Of a stretch of 5,283 nt of DNA, positions 1-5,283 are shown piece by piece. The stretch is taken from contig JANYDR010000633.1 in NCBI GenBank assembly GCA_025363495.1, positions 1 to 5,283 of the forward strand. Reading direction: 5' to 3'. Numbering within the stretch: the first letter of the stretch is position 1; each line of letters begins with the position of its first letter. The DNA is from Cyclobacteriaceae bacterium. Its GTDB lineage: Bacteria; Bacteroidota; Bacteroidia; Cytophagales; Cyclobacteriaceae. A program made the position numbers and the translations under genes. The notes beneath the pieces are model-generated. The model saw nothing but the letters and a program-made list of their open reading frames with translations, was not told the origin of the DNA and made no database searches.

Positions 1-78
1 ATCATCAGTTAAATCTCTATACATAAAAGAGGGGCTCACTTTTGCTATTTCTATCAAAAAACCGCTTCACATTAAGAA

Positions 79-109
79 TTTGAATAATTTACTATTCTCT
101 ATAACTTTC
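79..109 (+). promoter_or_regulatory. Candidate Bacteroidota-type promoter
   Basis: TTTG at 79-82, a 19-base spacer, then TAACTTTC at 102-109. The Bacteroidota housekeeping consensus is TTTG or TTG near -33 and TAnnTTTG near -7, so this matches all but the last base with the expected spacing. Transcription would start near 114-117 and give a leader of about 275 bases before the kinase start. Other TAnnTTTC matches at 172-179 and 340-347 lack a -33 box at the right distance. AT-rich DNA yields such matches by chance, so confidence is low. Confidence 0.25.
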
Positions 110-171
110 CCCGGACAACAGTGATTTTCAAATTTGAAAATGGAATGCAAGATTTAATTGTGTTGCCAGGG
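109..171 (+). repeat. Imperfect inverted repeat enclosing the palindrome
   Basis: Bases 109-120 (CCCCGGACAACA) can pair with 161-171 (TGTTGCCAGGG): five pairs CAACA/TGTTG, a bulged A at 115, two G-C pairs, one C/A mismatch, then three C-G pairs. That gives ten Watson-Crick pairs around a 40-base loop holding the 18-bp palindrome, which could form its own inner hairpin. There is no T-run after it, so it is not a classic terminator. It may be a structured leader RNA or a chance pairing. Confidence 0.3.
124..141. repeat. 18-bp perfect palindrome, possible operator
   Basis: ATTTTCAAATTTGAAAAT reads identically on both strands, with no central spacer. Perfect symmetry over 18 bp suits a site for a dimeric DNA-binding protein. 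It lies just downstream of the candidate promoter, where a bound protein would block transcription. It does not match the textbook Crp (TGTGA-N6-TCACA) or Fnr (TTGAT-N4-ATCAA) consensus. No DNA-binding regulator is encoded in the window, so the binder, if any, is unknown. Confidence 0.4.
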
Positions 172-355
172 TAATTTTCGGATGTACTACCGATCACTGA
201 TTTCCGCTTACTCCGACTAAATCTTATACGTCATCACAAACCCCTTTCACCTTTTACCAACCTCCTGTCACTTCTGATTTCAGCAAGGAACCTTTTATCG
301 ATTCCTTTCCTTTTTACCACAGGGCTTTTCAAAAAGCGCTACCTTTCAATATTGA

Positions 356-375
356 AGCCTGAAAGAGCCTGAAAC
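356..375. repeat. Tandem 10-bp direct repeat before the kinase start
   Basis: AGCCTGAAAG (356-365) is followed directly by AGCCTGAAAC (366-375), identical at nine of ten positions. The unit length is about one helical turn, so both copies face the same side of the DNA. It ends 16 bases before the ATG at 392 and follows a 12-bp palindrome (345-356). It could be a regulator site or a replication-slippage duplication. Confidence 0.35.
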
Positions 376-391
376 ATTCATCACTTCGAAC

Positions 392-1807
392 ATGAACACA
401 TCAACACTTGAACGCATTAACACCCTCGAAGAGCTCAAGCTCGTTCCTGAATTCAAATCCGTTCCGGAAGATCAACTTCTATGGCTCTCTGAAAAAGGGG
501 TAATCCGAACCTTTAAAGATGGAGATAAGGTCTTTGCTAAAGGCGATGAGATCATGGGTTTTCAGATTGTATTCCGTGGAGGTGTGAATCTAAAGTACGT
601 GCAGGCAGGAAGTCAACGGGACATGGGCACGTATGAGCCGCGTGAAATTCTCGGGAGGCTTCCATATTCGCGAATGAAGGCGGCGGCTGGCGAAGGGTTT
701 GCTGTGGGAGAAACAATTCTTTTCTTTTTGCACAGGGATCTTTTTCCTGAGCTTGTAAGTCATTGTTACGAAATCACAGAAGTGCTTGTGCATAACATGA
801 CCGATCGCGTTCGTGATTTTACAAAACTGCAGCAGCAGAATGATAAGATGATGTCACTAGGAAAGCTTTCCGCAGGACTTGCACATGAATTAAATAATCC
901 ATCGGCTGCGATAGTCAGGAGTGCCCATGAGTTGAAAAGACTTTTATCAAATGTACCTGAGAATTTTAAAGCAGTAATTAATATTCGTGCATCAAACGAA
1001 GAAGTGGATAAGTTGAATAATCTTGTTTCAGGAAAAATTGATGCCTGCCAGATGAAACCCCTTTCATTAAAAGAAAAAACGGAGGTTGAAGATGAGATCA
1101 CAGCCTGGCTGGGAGAAAACAACATTAACGATGCTTACGAACTGGTAGAGACGTTTGCTGACTTTGGAATAAGAAAAGGTGACCTGGAGGATGTAAAATC
1201 ATGGACGCGATCTGAGGATATACCCACTGTACTTGGTTGGGTCAATCAAGTATTGAATACTGAGAAGCTGATAAGTGATATTGAAGAAGCCGCAAAAAGA
1301 ATCAATACACTCGTCACCTCCGTGAAAGGCTATACGCACATGGATCAGGCCCCCGAAAAGCAGGTGGTGGATGTTCATCTTGGTATTCGCAATACACTGA
1401 CGATGCTGAATCACAAGCTGAAGAGAAATAATATCAAATTGATTGAAAGCTTTCAAACTGATCTTCCTCAGGCAAAAATCTTTGTCAGTGAAATGAACCA
1501 GGTGTGGACCAACATCATCGATAATGCGATCGATGCGATGGAGGACCGTCCCAACAGTACACTGGAGATCAAAACCGAAAAAGACAGAGAGTTTATTATT
1601 GTACGAGTCATCGATAATGGGCCAGGGATTCCAAAAGACATTGTAGATAAAATATTTGATCCGTTCTTTACGACTAAAGCGGTGGGTAAGGGAACAGGGC
1701 TGGGCCTGGAGGTGGTGCAGCAAATTATAGCTCAACATAATGGGAAAGTAACAGTGAAATCAGAACCAGGCAGAACTGAATTTGAGATTTGTTTCCCTAT
1801 TGGATAG
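392..1807 (+). CDS. Soluble sensor histidine kinase with N-terminal cyclic-nucleotide-binding-like domain
   Basis: A 471-residue cytoplasmic histidine kinase with no signal peptide or membrane segment. Residues about 15-135 look like a Crp-type cNMP-binding beta-barrel (FKDGDKVFAKGDEIMGFQIV is typical of its start). A helix leads to the phosphoacceptor box LGKLSAGLAHELNNP with His165, followed by an N-box (NQVWTNIIDNAIDAM, Asn374/Asn378), a G1 box DNGPGIP (408-414), an F-box IFDPFFTTK and a G2 box GKGTGLGL (432-439). All catalytic ATP-binding elements are present, so it should be active. The cNMP pocket is divergent: where the family usually has GE and a downstream R-A, this has GRLPYSRMKAAA (88-99), so cAMP binding is doubtful. 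About 110 residues (roughly 180-290) separate the two DHp helices, far more than usual. The ATG at 392 gives a natural domain start; the bases before it are A/T-rich without a Shine-Dalgarno. Its likely partner is the receiver domain of the next gene, 122 bases downstream on the same strand. Confidence 0.93.
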   Translation: MNTSTLERINTLEELKLVPEFKSVPEDQLLWLSEKGVIRTFKDGDKVFAKGDEIMGFQIVFRGGVNLKYVQAGSQRDMGTYEPREILGRLPYSRMKAAAGEGFAVGETILFFLHRDLFPELVSHCYEITEVLVHNMTDRVRDFTKLQQQNDKMMSLGKLSAGLAHELNNPSAAIVRSAHELKRLLSNVPENFKAVINIRASNEEVDKLNNLVSGKIDACQMKPLSLKEKTEVEDEITAWLGENNINDAYELVETFADFGIRKGDLEDVKSWTRSEDIPTVLGWVNQVLNTEKLISDIEEAAKRINTLVTSVKGYTHMDQAPEKQVVDVHLGIRNTLTMLNHKLKRNNIKLIESFQTDLPQAKIFVSEMNQVWTNIIDNAIDAMEDRPNSTLEIKTEKDREFIIVRVIDNGPGIPKDIVDKIFDPFFTTKAVGKGTGLGLEVVQQIIAQHNGKVTVKSEPGRTEFEICFPIG

Positions 1808-1929
1808 AGAGATTTGCTAATCAAAGAATTACCAGATATGTATAGAAATTAAAAATAAAACAGGACTAAAGATTAAAGACGAAGGCAGGGCGCTCAAACT
1901 TTAATCTTTCATCTTTTATCTTCGTTGAA
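1808..1929 (+). repeat. Intergenic inverted repeat and 7-bp tandem repeat before the fusion gene
   Basis: AAAGATTAAAG (1868-1878) and CTTTAATCTTT (1899-1909) are perfect 11-bp inverted arms around a 20-base loop. The right arm runs into three imperfect 7-bp repeats, ATCTTTC, ATCTTTT, ATCTTCG (1904-1924). In addition ACGAAG (1879-1884), directly after the left arm, can pair with CTTCGT (1920-1925), which ends four bases before the ATG at 1930. The two pairings cross, so they would form a pseudoknot-like fold or compete. The left half is purine-rich and the right half pyrimidine-rich. There is no T-run, so a Rho-independent terminator is unlikely and co-transcription with the kinase remains plausible. 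No good promoter is seen in the gap. Confidence 0.5.
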
Positions 1930-3591
1930 ATGAATAAGCCAATAATATTAATCGTTGACGACGACCCTCAGGTACTCCGTGCTGTCACACGTGATGTGAG
2001 AAATCAATATGCGAAGGACTATAGAGTGATGAGTACATCCTCGGCCAACGAAGCACTTGATACTTTAAAAGATCTAAAAAATAAAAATGAAACTGTAGCC
2101 GTTTTCCTTTCTGATCAGCGAATGCCGGAAATGCTTGGCGTGGAGTTTTTAGGTAAGGCGAAAGAGTTTTTTCCCGAAGCAAAGCGAATTCTATTGACGG
2201 CATATTCTGACACGGAGGCTGCCATCCGTGCTATCAATGACGTGCAGCTCGATTATTATCTAATGAAACCTTGGGACCCTCCGGAAGAGAAATTATATCC
2301 TGCATTGAATGAACAACTGGAAGACTGGCAGAATCAATACACTCCCCTTTTTCAAGGCATTCGAATCGTTGGATATCAATGGTCACCACGATCGCACCAG
2401 GTTAAGGATTTCCTTTCCGGGAATTTAATTCCATACCAATGGCTTGATATAGAATCGAATGAAGCGGGCAAAGAGTTATTGACATTGAACAAGATCGAAA
2501 ACAGCACATTGCCAGCGGTTTTTTTTGAGGACGGAACATTTCTGCTGAACCCGAATCTTCAGGAAGTTGGTGGAAGAACCGGGATGCGCTCAAAAGCATC
2601 AAAGACGATGTACGATGTCGCTATCATCGGTGCGGGTCCGTCAGGATTGGCGGGCGCAGTTTATGGTGCATCAGAAGGATTAAATACCACATTAATCGAA
2701 AAACGCGCGCCGGGCGGACAGGCAGGTACAAGCTCACGCATTGAGAATTATCTTGGTTTTCCCAATGGTTTGAGTGGCGCAGAGCTTTCAAGAAGAGCGA
2801 TCACACAAGCGTCGCGGTTTGGTGCGGAACTATTGTCGCCGCAAGAGGTGGTAGACATTTCATTAAAAGACAATTACAAGATCATTACACTGGCCGACGG
2901 AAGTGTAATTAATACGAAGGCTGTCATTATCACAACCGGCGTTGACTATCGTGCCCTCGAAGCAACGGATGTGGAGAAATTTACTGGCGCCGGAATTTAT
3001 TATGGAGCATCGACAACAGAAGCGCATGCTTGTCGCGGATGTGATGTTTATATTGTAGGTGGAGGTAACTCAGCCGGACAGTCGGCCATGTATCTTTCAA
3101 ATTTTGCAGAAAACGTATTTATTGTTGTCCGCAAGAAAGACCTGTCATCAACGATGTCACAATACCTGATTGATCAGATCAAGGGCACACCCAATATTCA
3201 AGTGATGGGAGAAACGATCGTCGGTCAGGTGTTTGGAAACGAAAAGCTGGAAGAAATTTGTTTGGAGAACCTTGTTACAAAAGAACGCAAGCAGGTAAAA
3301 GCAGCGGCACTTTTTATTTTTATTGGAGCTAAACCTGTTACCGATTGGATAAAGCTTGAGATCATTAAAGATGAAAAAGGTTTTATAGAAACAGGTAGAG
3401 ATCTTTTAAAATACGAAGCATTTAAGAAGTCCTGGAAACTTGAACGTGAACCTTATCTTTTGGAAACCTGTAGCCCTGGAATTTTTGCCGCGGGTGATGT
3501 ACGGGCAGGAGCAATGAATCGCGTGGCGTCTGCCGTGGGGGAAGGAGCGATGGCTATTAAGTTTGTGCATGAGTATCTTGCAGAGAATTGA
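1930..3591 (+). CDS. Fused response regulator, glutaredoxin-like domain and thioredoxin-reductase-like flavoprotein
   Basis: A 553-residue cytoplasmic three-part protein. Residues 4-130 are a receiver domain: acidic triad Asp10-12, phosphoacceptor Asp62 (FLSDQRMP), Thr90 (LLTAYSD) and Lys113 (LMKPWD). Residues about 142-215 resemble glutaredoxin, with a TLPAVFF cis-Pro strand, but the usual CPxC is Ser152-Pro-Arg-Ser155. Residues 228-550 follow low-molecular-weight thioredoxin reductase: an FAD GxGxxG (IIGAGPSGLAG, 232-242), GGQAGTSSRIENYLGFP (262-278), an NAD(P)H motif (IVGGGNSAGQ, 375-384) and the C-terminal FAD motif GIFAAGDV (517-524). The redox CATC expected just before the NAD(P)H motif is replaced by ASTT (360-363), while a different CxxC, Cys368-Arg-Gly-Cys371, lies closer to that motif. 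It can probably bind FAD and NAD(P)H, but its electron acceptor is unknown and thioredoxin reduction by the standard route is unlikely. It is likely phosphorylated by the upstream kinase, so the receiver may gate the flavoenzyme. Database annotation would probably call it a fused response regulator/thioredoxin-disulfide reductase. Confidence 0.95.
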   Translation: MNKPIILIVDDDPQVLRAVTRDVRNQYAKDYRVMSTSSANEALDTLKDLKNKNETVAVFLSDQRMPEMLGVEFLGKAKEFFPEAKRILLTAYSDTEAAIRAINDVQLDYYLMKPWDPPEEKLYPALNEQLEDWQNQYTPLFQGIRIVGYQWSPRSHQVKDFLSGNLIPYQWLDIESNEAGKELLTLNKIENSTLPAVFFEDGTFLLNPNLQEVGGRTGMRSKASKTMYDVAIIGAGPSGLAGAVYGASEGLNTTLIEKRAPGGQAGTSSRIENYLGFPNGLSGAELSRRAITQASRFGAELLSPQEVVDISLKDNYKIITLADGSVINTKAVIITTGVDYRALEATDVEKFTGAGIYYGASTTEAHACRGCDVYIVGGGNSAGQSAMYLSNFAENVFIVVRKKDLSSTMSQYLIDQIKGTPNIQVMGETIVGQVFGNEKLEEICLENLVTKERKQVKAAALFIFIGAKPVTDWIKLEIIKDEKGFIETGRDLLKYEAFKKSWKLEREPYLLETCSPGIFAAGDVRAGAMNRVASAVGEGAMAIKFVHEYLAEN

Positions 3592-3751
3592 AGGAGATTT
3601 AAATCAGATTTTTTCCCACAGATTTACATAGATCATTAATGAAATCTCTTTAGTATTAAAGGGGAATAGGGATGATGCAGCTTTGCTGCTCAGCCTTGAA
3701 AATCCGTGGGAAACATTTTATTTTGCTTATTATTTTTTAAAAATCAGAAAC
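3592..3751. repeat. Intergenic nested inverted repeats, possible dispersed palindromic element
   Basis: TTTCCCACAGATTT (3612-3625) and AAATCCGTGGGAAA (3700-3713) are 14-base inverted arms with one mismatch, separated by 74 bases. Inside the loop is a GC-rich hairpin, GCAGC-TTT-GCTGC (3677-3689). Overlapping on the left, AAGGAGATTT (3591-3600) pairs with AAATCTCTTT (3642-3651) with one G-U pair, and GATTTAAATC (3596-3605) is a 10-bp palindrome. From memory, CACAGATTT/AATCCGTGGG-type words recur in intergenic palindromes of several bacteria including Bacteroidota, so this may be one copy of a dispersed element; one window cannot show this. No hairpin is followed by a good T-run. The AT-rich stretch 3716-3751 directly precedes the zinc-finger start. 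Confidence 0.5.
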
Positions 3752-4021
3752 ATGGAAGATGAATTATGCCCCCACCTCACCAACTGGAAAGTTGTCATAA
3801 AAGAAAAAAAACATCAGTGCGATGAGTGTGTAAAGACTGGTGAGGAATGGGTACATCTTCGTACGTGTCAGACATGCGGAGCAACGTTGTGTTGCGATTC
3901 ATCGCCTAATCAACACGCATCAAAGCATGCAAAAAAAGCAAAGCATCCTGTAGCAATTTCTTCAGAGCCTGGTGAAGCATGGGCCTGGTGTTATGTTGAT
4001 GAACAGATGGTTGAGTATTAA
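3752..4021 (+). CDS. UBP-type zinc-finger protein
   Basis: An 89-residue protein that is essentially one UBP-type (ubiquitin-protease-type) zinc finger. The metal ligands appear in family order: Cys6-x-His8, Cys23-x-x-Cys26, Cys39-x-x-Cys42, Cys47 or Cys48, His55, His59 and His65, with a C-terminal AWAWCYVDE strand. In eukaryotes (USP5, HDAC6) this domain binds the free C-terminal Gly-Gly of ubiquitin; bacteria lack ubiquitin as such, so the ligand here is unknown. There is no catalytic domain, signal peptide or membrane segment. I chose the ATG at 3752, preceded by A-rich sequence, because the finger begins right after it. A longer reading from a TTG at 3683 adds 23 residues without family similarity and runs across the inverted repeat. 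It lies 160 bases after the flavoprotein gene on the same strand and from context probably works with it, as an adaptor or redox-sensitive metal site. It ends one base from the convergent transporter gene. Confidence 0.9.
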   Translation: MEDELCPHLTNWKVVIKEKKHQCDECVKTGEEWVHLRTCQTCGATLCCDSSPNQHASKHAKKAKHPVAISSEPGEAWAWCYVDEQMVEY

Positions 4022-4022
4022 A

Positions 4023-5283
4023 TTAAGTCAAAAACGTTGATTGCAAATGTTTGGGGATTGTAATCCGTCCAATAACTTCAAAAAGTAATTCCATCCCGAT
4101 CGCCAGTAACGCGGCAGGTATAGCGCCTTGTAAAATCATTTGAGTATTGTTCAGTGCTAGTCCTGTTACAATAAATTCCCCGAGACCACCCGCACCTATG
4201 AAAGCAGCGAGCGTCGCAGTTCCCACATTAATAACCGAAGCAGTGCGAATACCACTGAGTATAACAGGACTTGCCAATGGCAATTCTATCCATTTCAATT
4301 GCTGACTGCGTGACAATCCCATTCCTTCGGAGACTTTCTTCAACAGCGGATCAACAGATTGAAGGCCTGTGATTGTATTGCGAAGTATTGGTAATAACGC
4401 ATAAAGAAACAATGCTACCAACGCTGGTACAATGCCAATGCCCAGTAATGGAATAGTAATCGCCAGCAGCGCAATGGATGGAATTGTTTGAAGAAGCCCC
4501 ACGATATATAGAATAGGTTTCGCGAGTGAAGGATGCCAATAGACAAATACACCTAATGGCACTGCGAATAAAATTGCCATAATCAATGCGCTGAAGGTAA
4601 GTGCGAGATGTGTTTCTGTTTTTGAAAGGATTTCTGACCACAGAGATCCTGAATGACTTATCGTGTCAGGTGAAATTAATTTTTTGTTCTTTAAGAAGGT
4701 ATTGGCCACTTCACTGAATGATTTTTTCTCAAACAACACTGATGCATTAAGATTTTGTACTTCTTCTTCACTTAACTGTCCTTCAAGTTTTTGCAGAACC
4801 ATCTTAATATTATTATCAATTGTTGCAGAATATAATGAGACGGCTTCATACGAAGGAAAAAAATGAAGATCGTCTTTCAATACAATGAGGTTCTCTTTCG
4901 CAATTTCACCGTCCGTCGTATAAGCATCTGTTATTTCAATAGTGGAGTTACGCAATGCTTCATATGCTAATCCATGTTCCAGCCCTGTAGGATGCAATGA
5001 AAGTTCATAGGTTTTTGCAAGATTATCCCATCCATCCTGGCGTTTTAGAAATTCATAACTAATTCCGGTAGTGATATTGGGATGTTGACTCAAATCAGAA
5101 ATATTGGAGATGCCTTTTTCGACAGCCCTGGTGCGAATCATCACCAGTCCATAGGAATTACTGAATCCCATTGAACCCGACATTTCTAAACTAAAAGATG
5201 AAGCGAGCTGTCGTTTAATTTCTTCATTCGAAATTTTTTCTTTTGATGATAGAATCTCTGAAGCGATGGTTCCGGTGTATTCA
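4023..5283 (-). CDS. Fused substrate-binding/permease subunit of an OpuC-type ABC transporter (5' end outside window)
   Basis: Open on the minus strand from the right window edge to a TAA at 4023-4025; 419 residues are visible and the start lies beyond 5283. The ATG at 5183 is internal: the frame stays open upstream and reads EYTGTIASEIL at the edge, the conserved EYTGT segment of glycine-betaine/choline-type binding proteins, normally about 80-100 residues after the start. The binding domain fills the first ~200 visible residues, with a second family motif GLEHGLAYEAL...TDAYTTDGEI. The permease domain (about 223-419) starts THLALTFSAL, has about five hydrophobic helices, the PLGV and LLQTIPSIALLA segments, and the ATPase-contacting EAA-type loop EGMGLSRSQQLKWIELPLA. 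Substrate is not decidable: betaine, choline, carnitine or another compound. The binding domain precedes the permease, the reverse of OpuA and EgtU fusions, but I recall other fusions in this order. The ATPase is not here and would be expected beyond the right edge. Confidence 0.92.
   Translation of the reverse strand, partial: EYTGTIASEILSSKEKISNEEIKRQLASSFSLEMSGSMGFSNSYGLVMIRTRAVEKGISNISDLSQHPNITTGISYEFLKRQDGWDNLAKTYELSLHPTGLEHGLAYEALRNSTIEITDAYTTDGEIAKENLIVLKDDLHFFPSYEAVSLYSATIDNNIKMVLQKLEGQLSEEEVQNLNASVLFEKKSFSEVANTFLKNKKLISPDTISHSGSLWSEILSKTETHLALTFSALIMAILFAVPLGVFVYWHPSLAKPILYIVGLLQTIPSIALLAITIPLLGIGIVPALVALFLYALLPILRNTITGLQSVDPLLKKVSEGMGLSRSQQLKWIELPLASPVILSGIRTASVINVGTATLAAFIGAGGLGEFIVTGLALNNTQMILQGAIPAALLAIGMELLFEVIGRITIPKHLQSTFLT

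Larger units (their letters stand above)
1..391. other. Intergenic leader upstream of the histidine kinase gene
   Basis: No convincing gene is visible here. One plus-strand frame is open from base 2 to a TGA at 122-124 (about 40 codons), which could be the tail of an upstream gene, but its translation resembles nothing I recognise. On the minus strand an ATG at 24 opens a frame (MYRDLTDD) that leaves the window and could be the start of a divergent gene; eight codons cannot settle this. The region holds a candidate promoter (79-109), a palindrome (124-141) inside a larger inverted repeat (109-171), a pyrimidine-rich stretch on the plus strand (about 240-320), a 12-bp palindrome TTCAATATTGAA (345-356) and a tandem repeat (356-375). 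The length and density of symmetric elements suggest a regulated leader, but this is inference. Confidence 0.6.

Noticed and set aside
1..24. Minus-strand ATG opening a frame that exits the window (MYRDLTDD)
   Set aside because: Eight codons are too few, and no matching promoter was found on that strand.
2..124. Plus-strand open frame of about 40 codons from the left edge, ending TGA
   Set aside because: No start is visible and the translation has no recognisable motif; in AT-rich DNA a stop-free run of this length is not rare. It could still be the tail of an upstream gene.
1199..1738. Minus-strand open frame of 179 codons inside the kinase gene
   Set aside because: It lies fully antisense to conserved catalytic motifs of the kinase and has no family resemblance; it is a shadow frame.
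1813..1844. Possible promoter for the flavoprotein fusion (TTTG at 1813-1816, TATGTATA at 1837-1844)
   Set aside because: The -7 element matches the TAnnTTTG consensus poorly.
3596..3614. Rho-independent terminator after the flavoprotein gene (GATTTAAATC followed by a short T-run)
   Set aside because: The palindrome has no proper loop and no GC-rich stem, so it would be a very weak terminator.
3683..3751. Longer zinc-finger reading from a TTG at 3683
   Set aside because: The extra 23 residues lie over the inverted repeat, lack zinc-finger similarity, and the ATG at 3752 immediately precedes the domain.
5181..5183. ATG at 5183 as the transporter start
   Set aside because: The same frame is open to the window edge and encodes the conserved EYTGT segment upstream, so this Met is internal.

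Overview
The window looks like a piece of a Bacteroidota chromosome, most likely from the Cytophagales side of the phylum. The basis is inference: moderately AT-rich DNA, A/T-rich leaders without clear Shine-Dalgarno sequences ahead of the starts, one plausible TTTG-N19-TAnnTTTn promoter, and protein families I associate with that group. No rRNA, tRNA, CRISPR array, insertion sequence or phage gene is visible.

Layout: positions 1-391 are non-coding, apart from possible unprovable gene edges at the extreme left, and hold an 18-bp perfect palindrome, a larger imperfect inverted repeat around it and a short tandem repeat just before the first gene. Three plus-strand genes follow. The first (392-1807) is a soluble histidine kinase with a Crp-like cyclic-nucleotide-binding-type domain. 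The second (1930-3591) fuses a response-regulator receiver, a cysteine-less glutaredoxin-like domain and a thioredoxin-reductase-like flavoprotein. The third (3752-4021) is a small UBP-type (ubiquitin-protease-type) zinc-finger protein. Two intergenic gaps (1808-1929 and 3592-3751) carry inverted repeats. On the minus strand, 4023 to the right edge, is the 3' part of a fused substrate-binding/permease subunit of an OpuC-type (betaine/choline/osmolyte class) ABC transporter; its start lies outside the window, and its stop is one base from the stop of the zinc-finger gene.

The three plus-strand genes read as one signalling module. The kinase has no membrane segment, so it should sense something in the cytoplasm. 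Its natural partner is the receiver domain encoded next to it, whose output is a flavin oxidoreductase rather than a DNA-binding domain. The oxidoreductase lacks the CATC active-site dithiol of normal thioredoxin reductase, and the glutaredoxin-like domain has Ser in place of both active-site Cys, so ordinary thioredoxin reduction is unlikely. The zinc-finger protein belongs to a fold that in eukaryotes binds the C-terminus of ubiquitin; its partner here is unknown. From memory, similar kinase, fusion and zinc-finger genes occur together in other phyla, so the module is probably a recurring but functionally uncharacterised system. The transporter gene is probably an unrelated convergent neighbour.
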